A program made the translations under genes and the position numbers. From assembly GCF_000003605.2 (NCBI RefSeq), contig NW_003158226.1, positions 95,863-138,915 on the forward strand: a stretch of 43,053 bases of DNA, in the 5' to 3' direction. This stretch comes from Saccoglossus kowalevskii. Taxonomy: Eukaryota; Hemichordata; Enteropneusta; Harrimaniidae. The notes below the pieces were generated by a model. The model searched no databases. It was given only the letters and a program-made list of their open reading frames with translations, and was not told the DNA's origin. Numbering within the stretch: the first letter of the stretch is position 1; the number at the start of each line of letters is the position of its first letter. Of the stretch, positions 21,801-32,400 are shown in pieces.

Positions 21801-22587
21801 TACTTACTAGACTCTGGTGACGTTAGCATGAAAATTTACACATACCCATACATAAGATCATACTAATTCCGAACTCTACATTGGCAGACTTACCTGACAA
21901 AACACTGTGGCGACGTGCATGTCATTGGTAATGCCATAGTCGATGCCAAACAGTATACAGCAAAAGTAGAGTATGGCGCCTCCTACGGCTATGAGTGCAT
22001 TTATATTGGGGCTTGACATTTTAATGAACCTGCAAAAAATGAATGCATAACTAGAAATAACGTACAAAATGTATCAAAATCCCCCGATAAAATGAAAAAA
22101 GTATAAAGCTAAGACTCATTGACCATTTGGGCATTGTGTGACTCCATTAAGAGAAATATGGTTATTGTGATTGGCAAAATAACAATGAAAATACGCGCCC
22201 TCTAATAACGATGTACTTTTGTAACGTCGTTATTAAAAGTAGGGCAGCTCTAAGGAGGGCAGCCGGAATCAACATTATTTTTACGAAATAGAGGCGTTTC
22301 GGCTACAGAGGGCGCTATTTTCAAGAAAAGTGCTCAGTGTCCAGGCAGGCGGCAGGCTTAATACAATACAGTCGCTAACAATGTAGAATTAGTCAATAGA
22401 AATTGCCTTACTTGATATTTTTATGTAGAATGTTGAACACTATCATTCCTATTGCCATGGCAACTCCGAGCACCGATAAGACACATACAAATATAAACAA
22501 ACCAAGCGAAATGGCCCTGACCTCCATAGTTGAATAATTCCCAGTAGCATAGGGAGTACTGACTGTAACCGTATTATTCAAATCCAT
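18069..22587 (-). CDS. GPR156-like orphan class C GPCR (complete gene, 7 exons)
   Basis: Seven exons joined on the - strand (22587-22412, 22029-21894, 21608-21501, 20964-20839, 20550-20203, 19202-19122, 18893-18069) give 599 codons plus stop. It is a GABA-B-type seven-transmembrane receptor. TM2 begins with the family word KMSSPN; TM3 starts at Cys103 and ends YGAIFSKTWRVHRIFT; VIRDNKL precedes TM4, which ends WQGFDPLTC; TM5-TM7 contain RHVTLPPMND and WPNLWYACIV. The TM3 Cys103 and loop Cys203 (QICSSD) should form the class C disulfide. KMSSPN, DPxxC, HVxxPPxN and the WPNL word before TM7 resemble GPR156 more than GABBR1/2. The N-terminus is only about 25 residues, with NNT and NYS sequons and no Venus flytrap domain, as in GPR156. 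A coiled coil (about 307-350), a basic Ser-rich tail and DTYV at the C-terminus follow. GPR156 couples to Gi/o and is constitutively active; the ligand is unknown. Confidence 0.88.
19122..19202 (-). CDS. GPR156-like exon 6: start of the coiled coil
   Basis: Acceptor CAACAACTCAG, donor GAG|GTAAG, 27 codons, phase 0-0. Reads NNRSDRAGEDHLILSAENTQ, then LKISLSE. The heptad spacing of L and I continues unbroken into exon 7 (LQALQQHVKTAEDNLLKIE), which strongly supports the junction. In GABA-B receptors a coiled coil at this place mediates dimerisation. Confidence 0.85.
19203..20202 (-). other. Intron 5 of the GPR156-like gene
   Basis: A 1.0-kb intron. It holds a perfect TGCGCATGCGCG word (NRF-1-like) at 19324-19335, about 120 bp before exon 6. 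A 123-codon - strand frame overlapping the acceptor is out of frame with the exon and ends at it, so it is not part of the gene. Confidence 0.7.
20203..20550 (-). CDS. GPR156-like exon 5: extracellular loop 2, TM5, TM6, TM7
   Basis: Acceptor GCAATTTCAG, donor GTAAGT, 116 codons, phase 0-0. A Pro-rich loop (PPPAPDELIAIQICSSD) leads to TM5 (TYIWLCLVFVYKAVLLLG), RHVTLPPMND, TM6 (SIIISVYTCVILTAMV) and TM7 (LWYACIVAVIFICTSEVLLL) ending NVPK. The Pro-Lys after TM7 is the usual GABA-B-type border to the cytoplasmic tail. Confidence 0.95.
20839..20964 (-). CDS. GPR156-like exon 4: TM4
   Basis: Acceptor TTATTCAACAG, 42 codons, phase 0-0. Reads VIRDNKLIVMISMMLLVDIV, then ILAFWQGFDPLTC and NKYIVDKKP. 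The donor CCG|GTGAGG was chosen because it keeps phase and gives an extracellular loop of family-typical length; the frame stays open beyond it, so a later donor cannot be fully excluded. Confidence 0.85.
21008..21033. repeat. (ATA)n microsatellite in intron 3
   Basis: A run of ATA trinucleotides in the intron between exons 3 and 4 of the receptor gene. Confidence 0.85.
21501..21608 (-). CDS. GPR156-like exon 3: TM3 and intracellular loop 2
   Basis: Acceptor ACTCTAG, donor GTAAGT, 36 codons, phase 0-0. Reads MRTWLLVMAFTLVYGAIFSK, then TWRVHRIFTRATIERT. The K-[ST]-W-R-x-x-x-[IV]-F-T motif is typical of GABA-B/GPR156 receptors and lies in the G-protein contact region. Confidence 0.92.
21894..22029 (-). 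CDS. GPR156-like exon 2: TM2 and start of TM3
   Basis: Acceptor TTTTTTGCAG, donor GTAAGT, phase 2 to 0, 45 codons plus one base. It carries KMSSPNINALIAVGG, the signature at the intracellular side of TM2, then FGIDYGITNDMHVATVFCQ with the conserved TM3 cysteine. Confidence 0.92.
22187..22322. mobile_element. 136-bp inverted-repeat (MITE-like) element in intron 1
   Basis: The ends are inverted copies: GAAAATACGCGCCCTCT at 22187-22203 and AGAGGGCGCTATTTTC at 22307-22322 (one base of difference). A second, inner stem follows (AATAACGA with TCGTTATT). No transposase is present. No clear target duplication can be seen, so an alternative is two opposed GCGCCCTCT motifs of another kind. Confidence 0.5.
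22412..22587 (-). CDS. GPR156-like exon 1: start codon, N-terminus and TM1
   Basis: Reads MDLNNTVTVSTPYATGNYST, then TM1 (ISLGLFIFVCVLSVLG and onward) and HKNIK. Donor GTAAGG, phase 2. The ATG at 22587-22585 sits in an optimal Kozak context (GCCATGG). The open frame extends three codons upstream to a good acceptor (CGGTTTCAG ending at 22597), so this is probably a second exon joined to a 5' UTR exon. If an upstream coding exon exists, the protein would be longer. Confidence 0.8.
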
Positions 22588-22596
22588 GGCACAGAC

Positions 22597-24140
22597 CTGA
22601 AACCGAAATAGAATAGATGGTTATATGATTACAATGAACCTTTTTGGAAATATTCACTACACGAGAAAATAATATTACTAGTATAAATGAGCCATTGAAA
22701 AACTGAAAAAAAACAATGTGAAAGCCGAAGCGGATACGAATTTTGGGTATGGTGCTGTTGTAGAGTAGAGAGTATAGAGTTAGGGAATTGGCGTATTCGA
22801 ATCTCGTTAGAAAAACTGAAACAAAAAATAGTTTACTGTGCTAGGTTACAAGTGGTAATCGCCCCTGGCAACTCACAATCCGCATAACATGGCTGACTAT
22901 CAAGATTTCCTTTAACCTACATTGAGTCTAATTATATAATATTCGGAACAAGTTAACCTTAATTGCTCCTATTGCACCACTAATGGTGATTGGTGTATAG
23001 ATAACTTATCTATAAGATAATGTCAGTGTGTGTATTAGGGAATTAAAACAGCGATTGAAAAGTCGTTGCGTAGCAACAATTACGACAATTCTACCTATTT
23101 ATTCGAGAGTTTGTACTGTTCAAATCGACTTTTAATTCTCTTCAATGATGCTTAGTTTGCATTGTGTTTGAGACATTCTCCAAACTTGAATAAGGCAGTA
23201 GTAATGACGAATGCTCTGACGTAGGTTATCACGTGGTATGAACAATATATTGTTGCTGTAATACAGTCAATATTACAGTATCAGAACCAGTATTTACATG
23301 TTACCCTTTTTCCCTGTCTACATCAGCGTAAATAATATTATGCACTGAGTTGCACCCTACCACATTTGACGTCACTGTGGTGCTTGTGTGATACATACAT
23401 TTGTAAATGTGATTGCACGAATGAGCCAGCCACCATGTCACTTGTTTATTTTCACAAATATTGTTTTTCGTTTTGATCAGTTTGACGTACGGTAGCGTAT
23501 TGCGATACGCAGACATACATGCCTATCCAAAGTCAATGTTACCGTCCCCGATCAGTCTCATGCATGTACATCTCGGCGACGCCACAAGCACCGAACAATG
23601 TCGTTTACAATCACCCCTTTAATACAAGGTTTATACTCGGCTAGTGTGCTTGTTTACTGGTCTGCTGTGTGGTTTATATCAGTTTGCGCCTTATCGACCT
23701 ACGATGCCGGATGCGATGTACGAATGGACATTCAACAAAATTTGTTTAGCGGTATCGCTCCGCGCATTCAGAGCTCACTCGAGATATAAGTTACTTGAGT
23801 CACGTGACGTATATACCTGCGCAATGGATAATAGTTCCCTGCAAAGCACTGGATTTAAGGAAAGATCTAATCACTTGGGTTGCGCTATGAAATCATGGGA
23901 TATAATTGATTTCATGTGCAGGGTTGTATAATAGGTTAAATTCGGTCGAGCACACTACACACGTACAAATATCAGCTTAATCCACGTCAACCCGACGAAA
24001 AAAGTATTTACTAAGCGAATTGCTGGTATCAAGTGTGCGTGATATGTTGTTTGATTACGTCATTAATGTTCAATATGCTCCCCCATGACAGTGAATACAT
24101 AATTTGAATACGTTCAATATGCCTTGATAATCCAATATAT
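22597..24140 (-). promoter_or_regulatory. Likely 5' region of the GPR156-like gene (first non-coding exon/promoter not resolved)
   Basis: Upstream of exon 1 on the - strand, between the gene and the 33-bp array. No coding exon for a ligand-binding ectodomain was found here. The transcription start probably lies within this 1.5 kb or beyond the array. A tRNA-like sequence at 22745-22810 is listed separately. No TATA box is clear. Confidence 0.3.
22745..22810 (+). mobile_element. tRNA-like head of a possible SINE
   Basis: TGGTGCTGTTGTAGAG at about 22750 resembles a pol III A box (tRNA D-arm), and TATTCGAATC at 22794 resembles a B box (T-arm). The 44-nt distance is that of tRNA genes. The intervening arms do not fold into a sound tRNA, and an A-rich tract follows (AAAAACTGAAACAAAAAATA), which fits a SINE fragment better than a tRNA gene. 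Confidence 0.4.
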
Positions 24141-24149
24141 AATAATTTG

Positions 24150-26945
24150 AATACAACCATAGTGATTTATAATCTCCATATGAATACAACCTTAGTGGTT
24201 TACAATCTGCATATGAATACAGCCATATGGGTTTACAATATCCATATGAATACAACCATAGTGGGTTACAATCTACATATGAATACAACCATGTTGGTTT
24301 ACAATCTGCATATGAATACAACCTTAGTGGTTTACAATCTCCATATGAATACAACCACATTGGTTTACAATCTCCATATGAATACAACCCTATTGGTTTA
24401 CAATCTCCATATGAATACAACCTTACTAGTTTACAATCTGCATATGAATACAGCCATATGAGTTTACAATATCCATATGAATACAACCATAGTGGTTTAC
24501 AATCTGCATATGAATACAACCTTAGTGGTTTACAATCTCCATATGAATACATCCATATGGGTTTACAATCCCCATATGAATACAACCATAGTGGGTTACA
24601 ATCTACATATGAATACAACCATGTTGGTTTACAATCTGCATATGAATACAACCTTAGTGGTTTACAATCTGCATATGAATACAACCATATTGGTTTACAA
24701 TCTCCATATGAATACAACCATATTGGTTTACAATCTCCATATGAATACAACCATTTTGGTTTACAATCTCCATATGAATACAACCATATTGGTTTACAAT
24801 CTCCATATGAATACAACCTTACTAGTTTACAATCTGCATATGAATGCAGCCATATGGGTTTACAATATCCATATGAATACAACCATAGCGGTTTACAATC
24901 TGCATATGAATACAACCTTAGTGGTTTACACTCTCCATATGAATACAATCTTAGTGATTTATAATCTCCATATGAATACAACCATCTTGGTTTACAATCT
25001 CCATATGAATACAATCATAATGATTCAAAATCTCCATATGAATATAGTCATATGGGTTTACAACCTCCATATGAATACAATCTTAGTAGTTTACAATCTA
25101 TATATGAATACAACCATATGGGTTTACAGTCTCCATATGAATACAACTTTAGTGGTTTACAATCTGCATATGAATACAACCATATTGGTTTACAATCTCC
25201 ATATGAATACAACCATGTGGGTTTACAATCTCCATATGAATACAACCTTGTGGGTTTACAATCTGCATATGAATACAACTATAGTGATTTACAATACCCA
25301 TATGAATACAACCATATGGGTTTGCAATCTGCATATGAATACAACCATGTTGGTTTACAATCTCTATATGAATACAACCATGTGGTTTACAATCTCCATA
25401 TGAATACAAGCTTAGTGGTTTACAATCTCCATATTAATACAACCATGTTGGTTTACAATCTCCATATTAATACAACCATGTTGGTTTACAATCTTCATAT
25501 GAATACAACAATATGGGTTTACAATCCCCATATGAATACAACCATATGGGTTTACAATCTCCATATGAATACAACCTTAGTGGTTTACAATCTGCATATG
25601 AATACAGCCATATGTGTTTACACTCTCCATATGAATACAACCTTAGTGATTCACAATCTGCATATGGATACAACAATATTGGTTTACAATCGCCATATGA
25701 ATACAACCATGTGGGTTTCCAATCTGCATATGAATACAACCATAGTGATTTACAATATCCATATGAATACAACCATATTGGTTTACAATCCCCATATGAC
25801 TACAACCATGTGGGTTTGCAATCTACATATGAATACAACCATACTGGTTTACAATCTCTATATGAATACAACCATATGGGTTTACAATCTCCATGTGAAT
25901 ACAACCATAGTGATTTATAATCTCTATATGAATACAGCCATATGGGTTCACAGTCTGTATATGAATACAACCATATGGGTTTACAATCACCATATGAATA
26001 CAATCATGTGGGTTTACAATCTGTATATGAATACAACCATATGGGTTTACAATCTCCATATGAATACAACCATGTTGGTTTACAATCTCCATATGAATAT
26101 AACCTTAGTGGTTTACAATCTCCACATGAATACAACCATGTTAGTTTACAATCTCCATATAAATACAACCTTAGTGGTTTACAATCTCCATATGAATACA
26201 ACCATGTTGGTTTACAATCTCCATATGAATACAACCATAGTGATTTATAATCTCTATATGAATACAGCCATATGGGTTCACAGTCTGTATATGAATACAT
26301 GCATATGGGTTTACAATCACCATATGAATGCAATCATATGGGTTTACAATCTGTATATGAATACAACCATATGGGTTTACAATCTCCATATGAATACAAC
26401 CATGTTAGTTTACAATCTCCATATAAATACAACCTTAGTGGTTTACAATCTCCATATGAATACAACCATGTTGGTTTACAATCTCCATATGAATACAACC
26501 ATAGTGATTTATAATCTCTATATGAATACAACCATATGGGTTTACAATCACCATATGAATGCAATCATGTGGGTTTACAATCTGTATATGAATACAACCA
26601 TATGGGTTTACAATCTCCATATGAATGCAACCATGTTGATTTACAATCTCCATATGAATATAACCTTAGTGGTTTACAATCTCCATATGAATACAACCAT
26701 GTTGGTTTACAATCTCCATATGAATACAACCATGTTGGTTTACTATCTGCATATGAATACAACCATGTTGGTTTACAATCTCCATATGAATACAACCATG
26801 TTGGTTTACTATCTGCATATGAATACAACCATAGTGGTTCACTATCTGCAAATAAATAAAACCGTTCTGATTTACAATGTATATATGGATACAACCACAG
26901 TAAATTACAACTTCCATGTGATTACAGCCGTTGTGGTTTACAATA
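24150..26945. repeat. 33-bp tandem array, about 85 copies, with higher-order repeats
   Basis: The unit reads CCATATGAATACAACC, then a variable block (ATAGT, TTAGT, ATGTT, ATATG, ATATT), then GGTTTACAATCT. CATATG is present in nearly every copy. As 33 is 11 codons and the unit lacks stops in four frames, it produces open frames of 245, 308, 314 and 633 codons (NLHMNTTxxVY, SPYEYNHxGLQ and, on the - strand, LYSYGDCKPxW). Differences between copies are not concentrated at third codon positions, and stop-bearing copies (GATTTATAA) interrupt, so I read it as a non-coding minisatellite. Stop-bearing copies at 25918, 26248 and 26512 are 330 and 264 bp apart, that is 10 and 8 units. Confidence 0.93.
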
Positions 26946-28280
26946 TGCAGTAGTTTACATAAAGACACATATATACACGTGGGCAAGGGTCTGTTCATCG
27001 CCGCCTCTCGTCATATATACGCGTGCGTATACAAGGAATCATGTTTATTTCGTACGTTCACCATTATGTACACTTATTTTATAGATCATTGGGCGGGTAC
27101 AGCATTGTTAGAGATGTGCTTAGACAATGACATTGTTGATGGCGATTAATCGCTGCCAATGGGAGAATCCCGTTGTTATCTGATCAGTTCTGTAACCTCG
27201 ACATTGATTATTGCACTAAGGCAAAGGTATTGTTCAATGGAGTTCAAAAACTATTTTTGTTTCGCAGTTAGGCAAGACAAATATCGTGAACGTACAGTAC
27301 AGCTATGGAACCTATTTTGCAGCTCGGTATCACTATCGCCGTAGGATAATTCAAGTAGCCTTCCCCCGTCTTGCATTAGAAATAAAACTAAAAGTTTCCA
27401 AATGTGGGAGTCATTGTTTGACCCATATACACATCATTGTCATCCGCCGTGACAAACTAGTCCCGTATACAGTCTACTTGTGTTCGTTAAGAATGTTAGC
27501 AATAATGATCGAAAACTGGAAGCAATTTAAAATTTAGGTTGTTTTGGTCAAAATTTAACGCTAGAATTTAAGAACATTGCACAGCTTATGATCAATTCTA
27601 TATATATATATATATATTGGCGTAGGAATATACTGTGTGAATAGTTCTTCAGCAGTGTTCAAATTCGACGTCAAGTATCAAGGACAGAGGAAATTAAAAC
27701 GTACTCAGACGACAACATTTCCTTAATTTGGAAAAAATATGATACATGTAATAATTTGATGATTAATTGCTATCTTGTATAAACGGGCGATATTTTTAAT
27801 TACAGTTTGATTGGAAAAAGAAACTGTAAGGGTCTACGTGATGGAATTTGAGTGTTTCGGTGGGTCCAATGATGGCGAGCGTCCAGAGGTCGTTTGTCGG
27901 ACATGTCCGATGCCCGAAGGAATGTTAACGATGTGGTATATTTTCATCAATTGTTAAATCGGATTATTTAATCAGAGCCCCTTACCCCATGAATTATTGT
28001 TTCCTCGTAGGCATCATTCCTATATCTCAGTGTGTGGGTTTTGTTCAAAATACACTGTGGAGACGAAGCTCGCGTGTGATGTAATTATTTGTGACGAGTA
28101 GCGTACAGGTATATTTAGTGTTATGTCAGGCGCTAATCGATTTTATGTTAGTCGTGACTATTACTTAACGTTATTGATGTCCAGTCGGTAGAATAAATAA
28201 AAGCCTCAAGTCAATCGTAATAGCTTAATTGGAGTGACTATATATGGGTATTGACAGATGCCACTATTCACAGATTGTCA
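26946..28280. other. Spacer between the two large arrays
   Basis: 1.3 kb without a recognised gene. It contains a (TA)n run at about 27599-27617, a 14-bp perfect palindrome TCGGACATGTCCGA at 27897-27910, and AATAAATAAA at about 28193, which could be a + strand polyadenylation signal but has no gene before it. Confidence 0.5.
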
Positions 28281-28289
28281 GAATTCTTA

Positions 28290-29402
28290 CTGTGGTTTAG
28301 TGCGTCGCTGTGATTGAGTGTATCACTGTGGTTTAGCGCATCATTGTGGTTTAGCGCATCATTTTGGTTTAGCGCATCAATGTGATTAGTGCGTAATTTG
28401 GATTTAGTGCATCACTTTGGTTTAGTGCATCTCTGTGGTTTAGTGCATCATTTTGATTTAGCGCACCATTGTGGTTTAGCGCATCACTGTGGTTTAGCGC
28501 ATCACTTTGGTTTGGCGCATCATTTTGGTTTAGCGCGTCACTGTGGTTAGTGCGTAATTTGGATTTAGTGCATCACTTTGGTTTAGTGCATCTCTGTGGT
28601 TTAGTGCATTATTTTGGTTTAGCGCATCACTGTGGTTTAGTGCGTAATTTGAATTTACTGCATCACTGTGATTTAGTACATCACTTTAGTTTAGTGTATC
28701 TCTGTGGTTTAGTGCATCATTTTGGTTTAGCGCATCATTGTGGTTTAGCGCATCACTGTGGTTTAGCGCATCACTTTGGTTTGGCGCATCATTTTGGTTT
28801 AGTGCATCACTGTGGTTAGTGCGTAATTTGGATTTAGTGCATCACTTTGGTTTAGTGCATCTCTGTGGTTTAGTGCATTATTTTGGTTTAGTGCATCATT
28901 GTGGTTTAGTGCGTAATTTGAATTTAGTGCATCACTGTGATTTAGTGCATCTCCGTGGTTTAATGTATCATTTTGGTTTAGCGCATCACTGTGGTTTAGT
29001 GCATCACTTTGGTTTAGCGCATCTCTGTGGTTTAGTGCATCTCTGTGGTTTAGTGCATCATTTTGGTTTAGCGCATCATTGTGATTTAGTGCATCTCTGT
29101 GGTTTAGTGCATCATTTTGGTTTAGCGCATCATTGTGGTTTAGTGCATCGCTGTGGTTTAGCGCATCACTGTGGTTTAGTGTGTAATTTGGATTTAGTGC
29201 ATCACTGTGAGTTAGTGCATCACTGTGATTTAGTGCATCTCTGTGGTTTAGCGCATCATTGTGGTTTAGTGCATTCTTGTGGTTTACTGCATTATTTTAG
29301 TTCAGTGCATCGCTGTGGTTTAGTGTGTAATTTGGATTTAGTGCATCGCTGTGGTTTAAGGCACCACTTTGGTTTACTGCATCGCTGTGGTTTAGTGCAA
29401 TA
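28290..29402. repeat. 18-bp tandem array, about 60 copies, with a 269-bp higher-order unit
   Basis: The unit is TTTAGTGCATCACTGTGG with G/A and C/T variants (TTTAGCGCATCATTTTGG and so on). Because 18 is 6 codons, two + strand frames stay open (GLVHHC and FSASLW), giving frames of 116 and 221 codons. Both begin with the same run of variants (MWFSASLWFSASLWFGASFW) at 28469 and 28738, so a block of 14 normal units plus one 17-bp unit (GTGGTTAGTGCGTAATTTGG context) was duplicated. A third frame is closed by TAG in every unit. Probably non-coding. Confidence 0.92.
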
Positions 29403-32400
29403 AGCTGGCAGTTGCCTCGTAGAGTTTTATTGCACCCCCCCCCCCGACCAGGGGTGTCACCGTTCCATTATGTCGCTGCTACACATGAGGATACGATATC
29501 GCTCTTCACATACAGCATACCTGAACGAATACACGAATCATTGCCATCGTGACCTGCCTTGGACTAAACTCATTACACTTTCAAGCCACTCAAAATAAAC
29601 AAAATACAAATAAATCTGCCACTGTACAATATATATTCGTCGCATGCCTTGGATTGACTTACTCCTGTAAACGACAAGTTGAACATATAACAACGCAAAT
29701 ACCTGTCTGTCTGTCTGCCAAGTTGCCGGCCTAGGGGGTACAGTGAAATTAACATGTAGACGCACGAACAGAACGCGTCCATGTATCATCGAGAGTTATG
29801 TCTAGCATTCTGTCAACTCACGCCTCTAAGAACTTTAGAAACGTAACGAATTACAGTCACGTTAGCGGAAATCACAGATAATACAACAACATCAAATACA
29901 CAGTGAACTTACTTTCAGTAACTTGCCAAAATTAATAATATAATGACCCTATCTTGATGCTGAGGCCAACACATAGATGTGTCTGGTCGGCGAGAATGTA
30001 CCTGTTAGAGGAGCAGTATCATTTGTTATGCATGGGTAGATCGATATGTTTAATGTTTTGTATGAATAACATCATTTTCTTCTTCTTTTTTTCATTGGAC
30101 ACCTATTTTTGTTTCTGGCCTACAAGCATGACGCGATTATCTGTAACTGTACAGTTATGTTGTCCAGGGTAACTGCTAATCGACAAGGTACATCTAAATA
30201 TGGCGATTGGCGACGTCATTTGGTCATCTACTGTACTCTAATTACCGATTTGCACTTTGTATATTGTTTGTTTTGGATTTTAATGAGTATGTTTGCATAA
30301 TTAAAAGTGTCAACACACTCACAATTATGATTATAGCCGGAAATTGTTTCCTCGTGACTGAAATACTAAGAGTTTGAGTGTGACCCTTGTATGTGGGTTT
30401 TGTTGAATGTGATTCACGCATTCTCGTGTACGACGATGACGTCAAAATATTTTTCATCTCCATGTGTACGATAAATATTTAACCTGAATGCGTTTAGAGG
30501 TTATTGACTGTAGATTATACTCCAAAATCTAATGGCGAATAATATATTTAGCTCTTCATTATTTATGTCAAATCCATTATTAATTTACACAAATTTCGAT
30601 CACGCGCTGCGTGGCGACTAAGGCGTACGTACTGGTGACCACGTTCTTTAAACGTCCACATTGACATGTAACATGTTCAATATCCACGCTGCAATACGAG
30701 TTTTTGTAAAACTTGCTGATGTAGCTGTATACAAGATATTAATTCTATGATGAAATTTGCACTACGAAAACGCGCATGCGCATTAGATTTTTGGTACGCA
30801 TAAATAATTAAAAATGTATGTGTGGTTGTGTAACTCACTATTTTATGGAACACGGATCGTTTCCATGTGCTGTGCAACAACATATTAGTTATAATAAACT
30901 CAGTATTGTGCATGTGCTAGTGTATGAAAAGTATCTACGAAATAATAATAAATCCATAATGCTATTTTTATTAACTTTACTAGCACTAGGAAAATGTTAT
31001 ATATATTTTGCCATGAGTATTTGTACATTCAGGAAATTATTATTATTAAAATACGTTCAACTATGTATTATGTGGGGTTTGCGATAATTGTACACGACTG
31101 TCGTAGTTGTACCGGGACACCCTATCGGTTTGACCACTATAGCGTGGCGTGTATTCTTATATACTCAAATAATGTCGGTGATCCAATTGTCCTACATACG
31201 TTGAATAAGGTCGATTCGCATCTCAGCTAAGGCTTGGTTAGCTAGAGCTCCGGTCGAAGTACAAATGTCATCGTTAAGGTTATGTGTGAAGCTACTGAAC
31301 AAACAATTAAACTCAACTTTGGGAGATGAACATACACCTACTGTTATTGTTATAATCATATCTATGTGTGTTGATAGATTCCACTATCAAATGTACAGAA
31401 ACTGATGGCATGTAAGCGACGGTAAAATAACACTGACCCGTGCTGTCAAGTTTATGAGTGAAAAAACGTCAGCACAATGAGTGAGTGGAGGGGGATACCG
31501 TGGTTCCTTGTTATTTAAGCGTCAGGCCAGAGTAATAACACCAACAACAGCTCAGTGCTGTGGTGGCGTCGACTCACGGGAGATACGATGCTCATGCTAA
31601 AACAGCCGAACAAATTTTGCCGCAAAAATGCGATCAGAAAACTCAACGACGTGATCGTATTGTAAAACATGTCGATCGTGTGGTAGGACATTAAGCGCGC
31701 TGTGTCATCGACCCAGAGTAAGTGTTGAAGTGGTGCGGAATTTGGACCCGTGGAACGCACCACAAAACAGTAATAAATTGTCTCATTTACAAATTACCTA
31801 CCTACCTTAAGTTGAGGTTAAGAACGTGCCCGTTGTAACAGAACTACCGTTTTGTATCGGGAAAAGTCTGCTCTTTGGTCGGTAACAACGGTCGTTACGC
31901 TGTGTTCGCGCCTCCATAGAGTAAACGACTTTGATAAACTCTCGAGCTACTTTATGGAGTTAATTTTATGGGCGTACCGGTGCCAAATAGATTTGGCAGT
32001 GATATGTCACGATAGACACGCTGATAGTGGTGACTAACGTGCACTCGACGGTCACTAAGCAGGACAAGTTTACTCTGTCAACGAACAATGTTAATGAAAC
32101 TCACTGCTGTATAAATCAACGAGAAAATTCAAACCATAATGGTACTCCACAGTTTAGAAACCATCTTGAGCGAAATCCCTTATGTATTGAAGATATGTTG
32201 CACTTGTCCCCTACAATGATAACATGTAACAAACTTGCTTTTTGGATATGTTTTGTACGTCAGACGACCAACGGGTCAAGTCCTCGGGACTTCGAGAGCA
32301 AGTTTTGTCAAACCATAAATACGTTCAAGTGGGTACTTAGCAACACGACTGGGGCAATGAAAACTAATACTGAGTGCAGACGAACCCGAAATTTTAATGT

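Noticed and set aside
25052-26953. 633-codon open frame (also 245, 308 and 314 codons nearby) as a repeat protein
   Set aside because: The 33-bp period makes four frames open at once; the frame switches motif midway, stops break other copies, and differences between units are not biased to synonymous sites.
24150-29402. Tandem arrays as a CRISPR array
   Set aside because: Units are contiguous without unique spacers and the context is an animal genome.
28738-29403. 221-codon His/Leu/Cys repeat protein (GLVHHC units)
   Set aside because: It is produced by an 18-bp tandem repeat; a second + strand frame is equally open, 17-bp units break it, and there is no signal for translation.
31515-31763. 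- strand frame with a strong GTGAGT donor as a receptor ectodomain exon
   Set aside because: The translation shows no Venus flytrap or other ectodomain motif, and it is 9 kb from exon 1 with no connecting evidence.
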